Assembly: GCA_049324315.1 (NCBI GenBank)
Contig: JBMOKU010000042.1
Location: 1-64,000, forward strand
Reading direction: 5' to 3'
DNA length: 64,000 bases
Source of the DNA: JBMOKU01 sp049324315
GTDB taxonomy: Bacteria > Bacillota > Clostridia > Peptostreptococcales > Thermotaleaceae
Positions 8,810-17,777 of the stretch are shown here, one piece after another; position 1 is the stretch's first letter; every line of letters starts with the position of its first letter. Under the pieces are notes generated by a model that saw only the letters and a list, made by a program, of their open reading frames with translations, did not search any database and had not been told where the DNA came from. Position numbers and translations under genes: made by a program.

Positions 8810-10006
8810 ATGAAAAGAGTAGCAGGAGACCAATCCATGGTTAGGATCAACAATCAACAGCTAATCATTGAATTGGTGAAAAACGAGGGATTACTATCAA
8901 GGGCTGATTTGGCAAAAAAGTTGAATATGAGCAAACCAACAATCTCAACGAATATAGAAAGCTTGCTGAAACAGGGAATTCTCAAGGAAATCGGTGAAGG
9001 GGACTCCATGGGAGGAAGAAAACCAATCTTGCTGGAGTTCAATAAGTTTTATAAATATGTGATCGGTATTGATTTAAGTAGTGAGCATGTAAACGTTGCC
9101 GTAGGCAACCTAAACGGCGAAGTACAAGGCATGGATCAAATCGATTTGACGAAGGTGATCAAAGAGGAAGAGATTTTACAAGAACTTTTTCGTTGTATTG
9201 AAAGATTGCTAGCAGCCGAGGAGATTGATCAGAAAGACCTTGGTGCCATTACTATCGCTTCACCAGGGATTGTCAACGAAGAGACGGGAGAGTTTGTGCT
9301 GAATCCGCAGTTTAAGCGATGGAACCAATTAAGCTTAAAGGAATCCTTTGAAGGAAAATTTAGCGTTAAGACGTTTATCAAGAATGATATTAACCTGGCA
9401 GCCTTGGGGGAAAGTAGCTTTGGCGCAGGGGTGGATTACCATAATCTAGCGTATATCAGTATGGGACTTGGTATTGGCGCAGGAATCATCATGAATGGCG
9501 AACTGTATGAGGGAAGCAAAAAGGCAGCCGGTGAAATCAGTTACTGGGTACCCTATATACAGGATGTAAATGGTGAGACAAAGACCATAGAAACCTATCT
9601 TTCTATCAATGGCCTTTTAGAAAGAGTCAAAAAAGACCTAAAGAACGGTCAAAGCAGCCAACTGTTGGAACTAGTCGATGAGAAAATAGACGAATTGGAT
9701 TTTCAGCAGTTTAAGAAAGCTGTAGACCAAGACGATCCCTACTGCATTGAGATGGTACGACAATCTGCAAAGCTGATGGGGGTTGTCATTGCCAATGTCA
9801 GCTCTTTTCTTGATCTGGATGTAGTGATTGTCGGTGGTGAGATATGTACGCTGGGAAGTAGCTTTATCAACCCCATACAGGAAATGGTGAAGAAGCTTAC
9901 ACCTTTTTCTACACCAGTGATGAATTCAGCCCTGGACAATTATGCCAGCATCTATGGTGCCTTTGTGGTGGCCTTGGATTATGTATTTAAACATATAGTA
10001 GATTAA
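8810..10006 (+). CDS. ROK-family transcriptional repressor (NagC/XylR type)
   Basis: Residues about 15-75 form a winged helix-turn-helix (SRADLAKKLNMSKPTISTNI). Residues about 80-398 form a ROK sugar-kinase-like fold, with phosphate-loop GIDLSSEHVNVAVG and later GLGIGAGIIMNGELYEG. The ROK zinc motif (CxCGxxGC) is missing: the equivalent region after GEISYW has no cysteines. ATG 8810 is chosen (GGGGG site upstream); a TTG at 8789 would add seven residues. It probably senses an amino sugar or disaccharide derivative and controls the PTS genes that follow. The ligand cannot be read from sequence. Confidence 0.85.
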   Translation: MKRVAGDQSMVRINNQQLIIELVKNEGLLSRADLAKKLNMSKPTISTNIESLLKQGILKEIGEGDSMGGRKPILLEFNKFYKYVIGIDLSSEHVNVAVGNLNGEVQGMDQIDLTKVIKEEEILQELFRCIERLLAAEEIDQKDLGAITIASPGIVNEETGEFVLNPQFKRWNQLSLKESFEGKFSVKTFIKNDINLAALGESSFGAGVDYHNLAYISMGLGIGAGIIMNGELYEGSKKAAGEISYWVPYIQDVNGETKTIETYLSINGLLERVKKDLKNGQSSQLLELVDEKIDELDFQQFKKAVDQDDPYCIEMVRQSAKLMGVVIANVSSFLDLDVVIVGGEICTLGSSFINPIQEMVKKLTPFSTPVMNSALDNYASIYGAFVVALDYVFKHIVD

Positions 10007-10119
10007 TGCTTAAGGATAAATAATCCATTTATTGGAGTGATTTCTATGAGAATCTACTAAAATAGAGGGTTTGAGGGAAAAGGTTTCATGACTATAAAAT
10101 GAGGGAAGGAGGCGTAAAG

Positions 10120-10425
10120 ATGAAAAAAATCATGCTGATTTGTTCTGCAGGTATGTCAACCAGTCTGTTGGTAAAAAGAATGCAGGCAGAGGCTGAAGCT
10201 GGAAAATTGGATGTAGAGATTTTCGCCGTATCGGAAGCAGAATCCAAAAACCATTTCGATGAAGTCAGTGTCGTACTACTGGGACCCCAAGTAAGATACA
10301 TGCTGGAAAAGATGAAGTCTGTCCTGGAACCTAAGGGTGTACCTGTGGCTGTTATTCAAAACACGGCCTATGGCATGATGAATGGCAAAGCTGTGCTGCA
10401 GCAGGCACTAGAGTTATTAAAGTAA
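10120..10425 (+). CDS. PTS lactose/cellobiose-family EIIB component
   Basis: This 101-residue protein begins MKKIMLICSAGMSTSLLVKRM. The CSAGMSTS phosphate-loop contains the phosphorylated cysteine (residue 8) of the Lac/Cel IIB family. It takes phosphate from IIA and gives it to the sugar carried by IIC. GGAGG lies just before ATG 10120, so this start is preferred over 10099. The neighbours are the repressor (93 bases upstream of the wider frame) and IIC. With ChbG and a sugar kinase nearby, a chitobiose-like or other beta-linked disaccharide is a reasonable substrate guess. Confidence 0.92.
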   Translation: MKKIMLICSAGMSTSLLVKRMQAEAEAGKLDVEIFAVSEAESKNHFDEVSVVLLGPQVRYMLEKMKSVLEPKGVPVAVIQNTAYGMMNGKAVLQQALELLK

Positions 10426-10492
10426 TTTATTAAGTTGTCAGATTTAGCGTGATGTGGGAATGGAAGAAAATATGGAACAGAGGGGGATAACA

Positions 10493-11764
10493 ATGAAAGG
10501 TTTCTTTGATTTTATGGAGCGTTACTTTGTACCGGTAGCTGCCAGGATCGGTGCACAAAGACATCTGGTAGCAATTCGTGATGGTTTTATCGGTATCATG
10601 CCATTAATTCTTGCGGGGTCATTTGCCGTATTACTTAATAATACCTTGTTTAACTGGATGCCAATTTTTGGCGAATTGAAAGGAATCAATGGAAATGTGT
10701 GGTGGGGCACTTTTGCCGTTATGACACTGCTGGTAGTATTTTCAGTGGGTTACAATCTTGCAAAAGGCTATGGAGAAGATGCCCTTGCTGCCGGCTTGAT
10801 TTCAGTGGGTTCATTTTTGGCTATTACACCGCAAGTTCATGGTGAAGCACCCTGGGGGTATATTCACTGGGGATATTTAAATGCTACAGGTTTGTTTACA
10901 GGCATTATTGTTGCACTCATAGCCACAGAAATATTTGTCAAGCTGATGAAAAAGAAGCTGGTTATCAAAATGCCGGATAATGTGCCACCGGCAGTGGGAA
11001 GGGCATTTGCCGCAGTAATACCGGGTATCCTGGCTGTCTATGCATTTGGAATTATCGGTTATCTGATTACAAAAACCGGTGCAACCAGCTTACATGATTT
11101 GATCTACATGACCATTCAAAAACCGCTGCAAGGCTTCAGTCAAGGTATTTTCTCCGTCATCGTAATGGGCGTACTCATCAATCTTTTCTGGTTCTTCGGT
11201 CTTCACGGGGCCAATATCATGGAGCCGGTTATGCAATCCCTTTACATGCCGGCCCTTGAAGCCAACGCCAGTGCTGTACAGCAAGGGCTGCAGGCACCGA
11301 ATGTGGTTACAAAAGTTTTCTTTGATGCCTATGTCCATCTGGGCGGTTCCGGCGCTACATTAGCCTTACTGTTGGCTATTTTTATTGCCTCTAAGAAAAG
11401 AAAGGATTACAAAGAGGTGGCAAAGCTTTCAGCACCTGCAGGACTATTCCAAATCAACGAACCGGTTATCTTTGGTCTGCCCATTGTCTTAAATCCAATA
11501 CTGTTCATTCCTTTTGTTATCGTTCCAGGTATCTTGGCAGCCATCGCCTATACGGCTACGGCTTTAGGAATGGTGCCACCTACCTTTGTAGCCATACCTT
11601 GGATTACACCTCCCGGAATTAGCGGCTTCTTGGGAACGGGAGGAAGTATTGCAGGTGGAATTCTTTCACTACTTAATTTAGCAGTTGCATTCTTCGTTTA
11701 TCTGCCTTTTGTCATCTTAGCAGATCGAATGACTGGTGAATCCAGAAAAGAGACGAATGTATAA
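10493..11764 (+). CDS. celB: PTS lactose/cellobiose-family EIIC permease
   Basis: This 423-residue membrane protein has about ten hydrophobic segments. It starts MKGFFDFMERYFVPVAARIG, typical of CelB/ChbC-type IIC. The family motifs include GLHGANIMEPVMQSLY and the C-terminal INEPVIFGLPIVLNP, which lies by the substrate site. It imports and helps phosphorylate a beta-disaccharide. ATG 10493 has the site GAGGGGG; the upstream start at 10454 is less likely. The gene lies in the same direction as IIB with a 67-base gap, probably one operon. The substrate is inferred from neighbours only. Confidence 0.92.
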   Translation: MKGFFDFMERYFVPVAARIGAQRHLVAIRDGFIGIMPLILAGSFAVLLNNTLFNWMPIFGELKGINGNVWWGTFAVMTLLVVFSVGYNLAKGYGEDALAAGLISVGSFLAITPQVHGEAPWGYIHWGYLNATGLFTGIIVALIATEIFVKLMKKKLVIKMPDNVPPAVGRAFAAVIPGILAVYAFGIIGYLITKTGATSLHDLIYMTIQKPLQGFSQGIFSVIVMGVLINLFWFFGLHGANIMEPVMQSLYMPALEANASAVQQGLQAPNVVTKVFFDAYVHLGGSGATLALLLAIFIASKKRKDYKEVAKLSAPAGLFQINEPVIFGLPIVLNPILFIPFVIVPGILAAIAYTATALGMVPPTFVAIPWITPPGISGFLGTGGSIAGGILSLLNLAVAFFVYLPFVILADRMTGESRKETNV

Positions 11765-11787
11765 AGTATTGATGTATAACTCTAAAA

Positions 11788-11930
11788 CTTAACCAATCAA
11801 TGAAGTCTTATGCTAAAAGAAGTTTTTGCTTTGATGTTTCGATACGCGATGCGCGATACACGATACAGGGAAAAGACCTTAAAGATTGACCCCGATATCG
11901 AACAACGTGTACCGCGTATCGTGGAACGCC
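11788..11930. repeat. GATAC-type repeat element (family A), copy 1
   Basis: A shared left part (AATGAAGT...GTTTTTG..TT) leads into CGATACGCG (11840-11848) with further GATAC words. A core AAAGATTGACCCCGATATCG follows, then the inverted CGCGTATCG (11913-11921). The same layout occurs at 19836-19975 and 27258-27390. It sits directly between a stop codon and the next gene's ribosome site. Confidence 0.8.
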
Positions 11931-11950
11931 GTTTTAGAACAAAGGGAGGG

Positions 11951-12724
11951 ATGGTTATCAAACTAATTGTAAATGCCGATGATTTTGCTTTGTCAAAAGG
12001 GGTTAATTTAGGAATTGTTGAAGCATATAAAAAAGGTGTGGTACGGTCCACCACAATGATGATGAATATGGATGCTGTTGATCATGGATTTTCTTTGATG
12101 AGAGATTATCCTGGACTGGGTCTGGGAATCCATCTGGTGCTGACTGCCGGAAGACCCTTATGTAGTGATGTGCCATCCTTAATGGACGATAAAGGAAATT
12201 TCCACAATCAATCGGTAATGGCTGATTATGCTAAAGAAGAGGATGTGGAAAAAGAGTTTCGCATGCAGTTGGATAGATTTCTTTCCTACGGTGTTGTACC
12301 TACCCATATAGACAGTCATCATCATGTACATCTCCATGAGAGGGTCCTGCCCATCGTACTAAAGCTGGCATCAGAATTTCATCTGCCGGTACGCCTGGGC
12401 AATAAAATGAAACTGAAAAAAGCGGGTTGGGAAGGGATTAAAACCACGGATTTTTTTACGGCAGCTTTCTATGGCAGTCATTTGACTGTAGAAGGTCTGA
12501 CGGTATTGCTTGAAGAAGCTTCCCGTTATCCTACCGTAGAGCTTATGTGTCATCCGTCCTATGTGGATGATACATTGAAAGCAAGAAGCTCCTATACAGA
12601 CCAGAGAGAAAAGGAACTGAAAATACTAACCGATGAACGATTGATGAGATGGATAGAAGAAAAAGGCATTGAACTTATTCATTATGCAATCTATAGAAAT
12701 ACCACTAAGTATATTACAATTTAG
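11951..12724 (+). CDS. chbG: ChbG/YdjC-family carbohydrate deacetylase
   Basis: This 257-residue protein starts MVIKLIVNADDFALSKGVN, the NADDFG-like metal motif of YdjC/ChbG enzymes. THIDSHHHVHLH at about 118-130 supplies the other metal ligands. These enzymes remove one acetyl group from phosphorylated or free chitooligosaccharides, which fits a PTS for chitobiose. The frame is open further upstream, but that part is the GATAC repeat, so ATG 11951 (AAAGGGAGG site, rather close) is chosen. It lies downstream of PTS IIC. Confidence 0.88.
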   Translation: MVIKLIVNADDFALSKGVNLGIVEAYKKGVVRSTTMMMNMDAVDHGFSLMRDYPGLGLGIHLVLTAGRPLCSDVPSLMDDKGNFHNQSVMADYAKEEDVEKEFRMQLDRFLSYGVVPTHIDSHHHVHLHERVLPIVLKLASEFHLPVRLGNKMKLKKAGWEGIKTTDFFTAAFYGSHLTVEGLTVLLEEASRYPTVELMCHPSYVDDTLKARSSYTDQREKELKILTDERLMRWIEEKGIELIHYAIYRNTTKYITI

Positions 12725-12814
12725 CGGAGTCATGGGGATGGTTCGAGCGTCACCGGAGCATAGCGAAGGGACGAAGGGAAGACGATGGAACTGTCCCCGT
12801 GGCGAAGCGGATGT
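12723..12814. repeat. Long palindromic repeat (family C), copy 2
   Basis: Begins at the stop codon of chbG (AGCGGAGTCATGGGGATGG) and ends AACTGTCCCCGTGGC...AGCGGATG. It lies between chbG and the IIA remnant. Confidence 0.8.
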
Positions 12815-12918
12815 ATGCATGTAATGAGGCTTTTATAAAACTGCAGTCAACAGGGGAGATTCCTGCTTATAGGATATCCTCAATGTATTAAAAGGTTAAA
12901 AAGAAAGGATGGGTAATC

Positions 12919-13065
12919 ATGGACTACGAAAGCATCGTATTTTCTATTGTCCTCCATGCTGGTAATGCAAGAAGTGCAGCCATGGAAGCCGTTATATGTG
13001 CGAAAAAAGGTGATGTTGAGGAAGCCCACAAAAGATATTTGCCCCGATTCTTTCATAAGAGATAA
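12919..13065 (+). pseudogene. Truncated PTS EIIA (lactose/cellobiose family)
   Basis: The 48-codon frame encodes MDYESIVFSIVLHAGNARSA, which matches the N-terminal helix and HAGNARS motif of Lac/Cel IIA proteins, and then MEAVICAKKGDVEEAH. It stops after RYLPRFFHKR. Full IIA proteins are about 100-110 residues, and the phosphorylated histidine in the third helix is absent here. The next gene begins four bases after the stop, so the C-terminal half appears deleted rather than shifted to another frame. The position in the PTS locus agrees with the call. Confidence 0.8.
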
Positions 13066-13101
13066 AGTATGCATCAAGCCGGAAAAGGGAGTGGAGAACC
13101 A

Positions 13102-14064
13102 TTGAAATATGTCGTGGGAATTGATGGGGGAGGAACCAGCAGTATTCTTTTGGCGGCAGACATGGAGGGAAATTTGTTGGGGAAAGCCGTGGGTGGACCA
13201 ACGAATATCACGTCATTGGAATATGATACGGTGAAGAACACCTTAAGGATGGCGATTAAGGAACTGTTGGACAGCGGGAACCTTCAGCCTCAGAATTGCA
13301 TGGGTGTTTGTATCGGTACAGCAGGAGTCAATCGAGATGAAGAGCGGTTGAAAATACAGCAATTGATCCGAGATATGGGACTGCCAGGTGAGGTTATTGT
13401 TGTGAATGATTCAGAAATTGCTTTGGCTGCCGGCGCAGATCGGGATGAGGGCATTATTGTGGTTGCCGGGACAGGTTCTATTGCGTTTGGTAAAAACGCC
13501 CAGGGGATTTCCTGCACGGCAGGTGGATGGGGCCATTTGATCGGGGATGAGGGAAGCGGTTATTGGATTGGAAAGAGAGCCATCGATGCTGCTCTAAGAT
13601 ATCATGAAGGAAGGGGACGGGCTACGATTTTACTGGACGCCCTTATGAAGGAAATAGGGATTGATCGGGTGGATGATTTTATCGGTTATGTTTATGAGGT
13701 ACCCTTTGATAAGAAAAAAATAGCTGCTTTGGCTGTGGTGGTGGAAAAGGCTCAGGAAGAAGGAGATGCAGCAGCGAAAGAAATTATATTGGAAGCGGCC
13801 GGTGAACTGGCTTTGCTGGTAGAATCGATCATTGTTAGACTAGGCTTTGGTGAAGAAACAAACCTTATTGTCAGCGGGAGTGTTTTGCTGAAGAATGATT
13901 TTCTATATCAAAGCTTTGAAGGACGACTGAAGGAAAAATATCCGAAGCTTCATATAAAAAAACTACAGCAGGAAGCAGCCTGGGGAGCAGTAAAGCTGGG
14001 ATTGTCAGCAGTACAAAAAAGTCAAAATCAAGAAGTGAATATTCATATTCATCAATGCAGCTAA
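13102..14064 (+). CDS. BadF/BadG/BcrA-family ATPase, likely N-acetylglucosamine kinase
   Basis: The protein is about 320 residues with an ASKHA fold. It has the phosphate-1 loop VVGIDGGGTSSILLAAD, GTAGVNRDEE, the adenosine region VVAGTGSIAFG and GWGHLIGDEGSGYWIG. The family includes GlcNAc kinases that phosphorylate free amino sugar released from chitobiose-type substrates, which fits the deacetylase and PTS next door. TTG 13102 (GGAG eight bases upstream) aligns best with the family start. ATG 13069 would add eleven residues and abuts the IIA remnant. The exact sugar is inferred. Confidence 0.8.
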   Translation: MKYVVGIDGGGTSSILLAADMEGNLLGKAVGGPTNITSLEYDTVKNTLRMAIKELLDSGNLQPQNCMGVCIGTAGVNRDEERLKIQQLIRDMGLPGEVIVVNDSEIALAAGADRDEGIIVVAGTGSIAFGKNAQGISCTAGGWGHLIGDEGSGYWIGKRAIDAALRYHEGRGRATILLDALMKEIGIDRVDDFIGYVYEVPFDKKKIAALAVVVEKAQEEGDAAAKEIILEAAGELALLVESIIVRLGFGEETNLIVSGSVLLKNDFLYQSFEGRLKEKYPKLHIKKLQQEAAWGAVKLGLSAVQKSQNQEVNIHIHQCS

Positions 14065-14082
14065 CGGATTCAATGATAAAGG

Positions 14083-14138
14083 AAAAGAACATCTACTGTG
14101 GACGGAACGATTTCTACCACGGGCTGTTCTTTTTCTTT
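14083..14138 (+). terminator. Terminator after the sugar kinase
   Basis: AAAAGAACA pairs with TGTTCTTTT around an inner stem, followed by a T-rich run. It marks the end of the PTS locus. Confidence 0.65.
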
Positions 14139-14342
14139 TGTGCTGGGAAATTTGCATGTTAACGATTTCCTTGTATCCTTTGAAAAGTCTTGATGAGAAT
14201 GAAAAATTTTTTTTGAAAAATGGAAAAATGTTTGGGAGGTCGAAAGGATTTGTCGAATTCATGGAGAATAATTATATAATTGTCTAAAAATTTTTTTTTA
14301 TGTTAAAATTTACTAAAGTATGGATGAATGTTAGGGGGCGTG

Positions 14343-16718
14343 GTGAAAAATATGATAAGAAAAAATAAATCGGTGGGATTGGGCAGCGGTATCCAAACGA
14401 AATCAAAAATGAAAGTTCAGCTGTCGGTTGTGATCGTATTGATCATTGCAGTTACAATTTCGGCCATAGGTACTGTCAACTATTTTAACGATATTGATGA
14501 TGTTGTGGACAGTAAGAAGGAAGCGAACAAGCTGATGGCAGAGGTTGTCTCCCGTCAAGTACAGATGTATTTGACGTCCTCCATCGAAACATTGAGGACA
14601 TTCGCTGCCACAACAGATTTTGATACCATAGACTCCTATACACAAAATATGTTATTGGGAAAAGTTGTTTCAAACAATGTCCAGTTCAAATCTGTATATA
14701 TAACAGACTTAGAGGGGAATGTTACAGGAACAACCAATTCGAGACGGGATAATGGTAAAAATTATAAAAGTGCTCTTTGGCATCAGGATGCATCCAAAGG
14801 TAAAGTACACATTTCTGATGTGATGATCGATAAGGACTCCAGTAATCCTGTGATTGTGGTGGCACTGCCTATAGAAAGTATCTTGAAAGGCCAAACAGGG
14901 GTTATTGCTGCCGACTTGAGATTGGACAGATTGTTTTATTTAACAAAAGATATGAAAGTAGGTAAAACAGGATTCAGCTACATCGTGGATCAAAAGGGTA
15001 ATATTATTGCACACCCGGATTTTAAGGAAAAGGTGTTGACAAAATATAATGCCGTAGAAAATGGTATTCAAGGAGCTATTGAAGTTACCAAGGGGAATAA
15101 CAATGTAATGGTCTATGAGGATACGGAAGGAAACAAGGTTGTAGGAGGCTATGCCTTTGTACCACTGACCATGTGGGGCGTATTGGTGGAGCAGCAGTAT
15201 GACGAAATCAAGGAGCAGGCCGCCAATACACTACAGCGTACATTCATGATATCTGTTATTTTTATTCTTTTAGGATTGCTTGTCAGCATGTTTTTTGCCA
15301 ATGTGTTTACAAAACCCCTTAGTGACATGATCGGTGTCGTCAATAAAATAAAGGATGGAGATCTTCGAGAGCGAATCAAGGTCAATTCGACCAATGAAGT
15401 GGGAATCTTACAGCAGGCCTTTAACGAAATGGCGGACTCCCTTGCCGTATTGATTCAGGATGTCAACGGTGCGGCAAAGCAAATCTATCAATCCACGAAG
15501 GACTTGGAGAGTAATGCCCAATTAACTTCTGAGGCTGCTGCGGAAATAGCCGTGACCATCGATGAGGTAGCTTATGGTACAGAAAAACAAATTAAGAGCG
15601 TTGAGACAAGTACTTTTGCAGTCAATCAGATGATTGAGGGTGTAAAGAGTGTTTCAGAAAATGCCATTGAGATTTTAGAGTCCTCCAATTATGCATCGGA
15701 ATTAGCCAGTAAGGGTGCCGAAGATATTGAAGATATTGTTAGTTCCATGAGATCCATTGATGAAACCGTTGGAGAATCAGCGGGGCTGATCAAAGAGCTA
15801 AGTGTTCATACGTATCAAATCAGCGATATTGTACAACTGATCAAGCAAATTTCTGATCAAACCAATTTATTGGCACTGAATGCTGCCATCGAAGCAGCCA
15901 GAGCGGGAGAGCATGGAAGAGGCTTTGCCGTAGTTGCAGAAGAAGTAAGAAAACTGGCAGATCAATCTGCTCAGGCATCAACCAAAATCGTTGAATTGAT
16001 CAAAAAGATACAGCAAGAGACCGACAGGGTTGTTAAAACCATGGAATCTAGCCTTGAAGGCGTAAAAAATGGTACTAATGTTATTAATGGAACGACCAAA
16101 TCTTTCCACAGTATCATTGAAGAGACACAAAAGGTAACGCAAAAAGTGGAAGGCTTTGCAGCTGCCATAGAAGAGCTGACGGCCGGTATGGATTTGGTGG
16201 AGCAATCGATCATTGAAGTAAATCAAGTATCGCAAGCGACAGCAGCCAGCACTCAGGTGGTGTTTGCCAGCACAGAGGAACAGGATCATGCAATCCGATG
16301 TATCACTGATTCTATCAGTGGGCTCAGCAAGATGACGGAAAATCTTGAGCTGGTTATTCAGAGATTCAATACCGGCAATCAGGATAAATCTTTCCACATC
16401 AGAAAGGAAGAAGAGACCAAAGCAGCAATAGAAGAATCTATAGAAAGCTTTGAAGAGTCAGATGTTGAGCCCTACGATGAGCCTATGGAGATAGATGTAG
16501 AAGAAAGTAGCGTAGAGGAAGTGCAAGACCGGTTGGAAACAATAGAAGAACAAGAAGCCTTCGAAGAATCATTGGCAGAAGCAGCTGTTTCTGTAGATGA
16601 GGAACCTGTTGAAGAAGAGGCGATGATTGTGGTAGAAGATGAAGAACAGATAGATGATCAAGAAACAGCCTTAGAGCGAGACTTGTGTGTCAAAGAGCAA
16701 GAAGAGAAAAACGCATAG
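14343..16718 (+). CDS. Methyl-accepting chemotaxis protein with acidic tail
   Basis: The protein is about 791 residues. TM1 lies at about 25-45. An extracellular dCache-like sensor follows (SVYITDLEGNVTGTTNSR, then FSYIVDQKGNIIAHPDF). TM2 is near 300-320, then a HAMP domain. The signalling coiled coil contains the invariant hairpin tip EISDQTNLLALNAAIEAARA-type sequence (DNA near 15850-15905). The last about 100 residues are unusual: almost only Glu, Asp and Val/Ala, with no pentapeptide tether. GTG 14343 fits the AGGGGG site; ATG 14328 or 14352 are alternatives. It senses small molecules and controls CheA; the ligand is unknown. Confidence 0.92.
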   Translation: MKNMIRKNKSVGLGSGIQTKSKMKVQLSVVIVLIIAVTISAIGTVNYFNDIDDVVDSKKEANKLMAEVVSRQVQMYLTSSIETLRTFAATTDFDTIDSYTQNMLLGKVVSNNVQFKSVYITDLEGNVTGTTNSRRDNGKNYKSALWHQDASKGKVHISDVMIDKDSSNPVIVVALPIESILKGQTGVIAADLRLDRLFYLTKDMKVGKTGFSYIVDQKGNIIAHPDFKEKVLTKYNAVENGIQGAIEVTKGNNNVMVYEDTEGNKVVGGYAFVPLTMWGVLVEQQYDEIKEQAANTLQRTFMISVIFILLGLLVSMFFANVFTKPLSDMIGVVNKIKDGDLRERIKVNSTNEVGILQQAFNEMADSLAVLIQDVNGAAKQIYQSTKDLESNAQLTSEAAAEIAVTIDEVAYGTEKQIKSVETSTFAVNQMIEGVKSVSENAIEILESSNYASELASKGAEDIEDIVSSMRSIDETVGESAGLIKELSVHTYQISDIVQLIKQISDQTNLLALNAAIEAARAGEHGRGFAVVAEEVRKLADQSAQASTKIVELIKKIQQETDRVVKTMESSLEGVKNGTNVINGTTKSFHSIIEETQKVTQKVEGFAAAIEELTAGMDLVEQSIIEVNQVSQATAASTQVVFASTEEQDHAIRCITDSISGLSKMTENLELVIQRFNTGNQDKSFHIRKEEETKAAIEESIESFEESDVEPYDEPMEIDVEESSVEEVQDRLETIEEQEAFEESLAEAAVSVDEEPVEEEAMIVVEDEEQIDDQETALERDLCVKEQEEKNA

Positions 16719-16752
16719 AAAGTGGCTGGGAATATTCCAGCCATCTTTCATT
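16718..16752 (+). terminator. Probable terminator of the chemoreceptor gene
   Basis: Stem GAAAGTGGCTGG / CCAGCCATCTTTC (one bulge) overlaps the stop codon. The T-tract is weak. Confidence 0.5.
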
Positions 16753-16806
16753 TGTTTGCAAGATAGTAGAGGTTAGACGTAGGTGCGAACAGTGTTCGCC
16801 CGACTA

Positions 16807-16879
16807 GGCAAGACGTGGGGACTGGCCCGCTGTCCGGTGTGTTTTTTGCCAGACTGTGGCCCTGTCCCCATGTCTTGCC
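16807..16879. repeat. GGGGACTGG palindromic repeat (family D), copy 1
   Basis: GGCAAGAC...GTCTTGCC ends enclose TGGGGACTGG, TGTCCGGTGTG and CCTGTCCCCA. Related copies lie at 17578, 32894 and 34229. Confidence 0.75.
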
Positions 16880-16905
16880 CCCAGCGACTAGAAAGGAGCC
16901 ATAAC

Positions 16906-17556
16906 ATGACAATTCAATACATCCTATTCGATCTTGATGGTACCTTATTGGATACCAATGAATTGATTATTCAATCCTTCCAGCATACCTATAAAAAGCA
17001 TCTCAAGAAAGAGGTGCCTAGAGAATATATTATCAAGACCTTTGGAGAGACACTTTCAACCACCTTGGCCAGGGAATGCAGCCACTGTTTGTCTGAAGCT
17101 GTAGAAAGCTATAGGGCTTTTCAACAGGTAAACTTTGAAAACTATATTACCATCCACACAGGGGTAAAAGAAGGGCTGGAGAATTTGTCCCGTAAAGGCT
17201 ACCGCTTAGCTGTGGTTACTTCCAGACTGAATGCATCAGCTATAAGAGGACTGCAGCACTTTGATATTGAAAAATATTTTGAGGTGATTATCGGAGCTGA
17301 TGATACCGAAGAACACAAACCCAGTCCTGTACCCGCTCTAATGGCGTTAGAAAAACTGGAAGGTAGTCCGGAAAAAGCCATCATGGTGGGAGACAGTCCT
17401 TTTGATATCCAGTGCGCTCAAAATGCAGAAATGCTTTCTGTGGCTGTGAGCTGGAGTGCGCTGCCAAAGAACCTATATATGCAGTATGGACCAGATTATG
17501 TGGTAGATACCATGGAAGAATTGATAGCATTGATAGATAATATAAGAGATAAGTGA
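16906..17556 (+). CDS. ppaX: PpaX-like HAD pyrophosphatase/phosphatase
   Basis: This 216-residue HAD-superfamily hydrolase begins MTIQYILFDLDGTLLDTNEL. Motif I is DLDGT, motif II VVTSRL, motif III lysine in EEHKPSP and motif IV GDSPFD. The length and the TNELIIQSFQHT segment resemble Bacillus PpaX, which hydrolyses pyrophosphate from HPr-Ser-P dephosphorylation; phosphoglycolate phosphatase is an alternative. ATG 16906 has the strong site AAAGGAGC. The longer frame to 16783 reads through repeat D and is rejected as a start. Confidence 0.85.
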   Translation: MTIQYILFDLDGTLLDTNELIIQSFQHTYKKHLKKEVPREYIIKTFGETLSTTLARECSHCLSEAVESYRAFQQVNFENYITIHTGVKEGLENLSRKGYRLAVVTSRLNASAIRGLQHFDIEKYFEVIIGADDTEEHKPSPVPALMALEKLEGSPEKAIMVGDSPFDIQCAQNAEMLSVAVSWSALPKNLYMQYGPDYVVDTMEELIALIDNIRDK

Positions 17557-17577
17557 TAAAAAAACATGAGGATTGAG

Positions 17578-17642
17578 AACATGGGGACTGTACCTGCTGT
17601 CACGCCTGCTTTTGGCGGGACAGAGGGCCTGTCCACGTGTTC
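17578..17642. repeat. Family D repeat, copy 2 (divergent)
   Basis: AACATGGGGACTG...CCTGTCCACGTGTT has paired ends and the inner hairpin CACGCCTGC..GGCGGGACAG. Confidence 0.55.
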
Positions 17643-17663
17643 TTCCCTACAATCGTGAAAATC

Positions 17664-17740
17664 CGGGGCGGCATGGAAACCGCCCCCTACATTGAATGAT
17701 GGATGTGGCCACGTAGGGGCAGGTTTCCACGCCTGCCCGT
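17664..17740. repeat. Pair of GTAGGGG short hairpin repeats in inverted orientation (family E)
   Basis: GGGGCGGCATGGAAACCGCC ends CCCTAC at 17690. A mirror copy starting GTAGGGGCAGGTTTCCACGC follows at 17713. Both fold as small GC-rich hairpins. Confidence 0.65.
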
Positions 17741-17777
17741 TAAAAGAATACATGTGTTACCTACAGCAACCAGCAAA

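Noticed and set aside
15978..16397. 139-codon frame opposite the chemoreceptor
   Set aside because: It is antisense to a strongly supported coding region and has no family resemblance.
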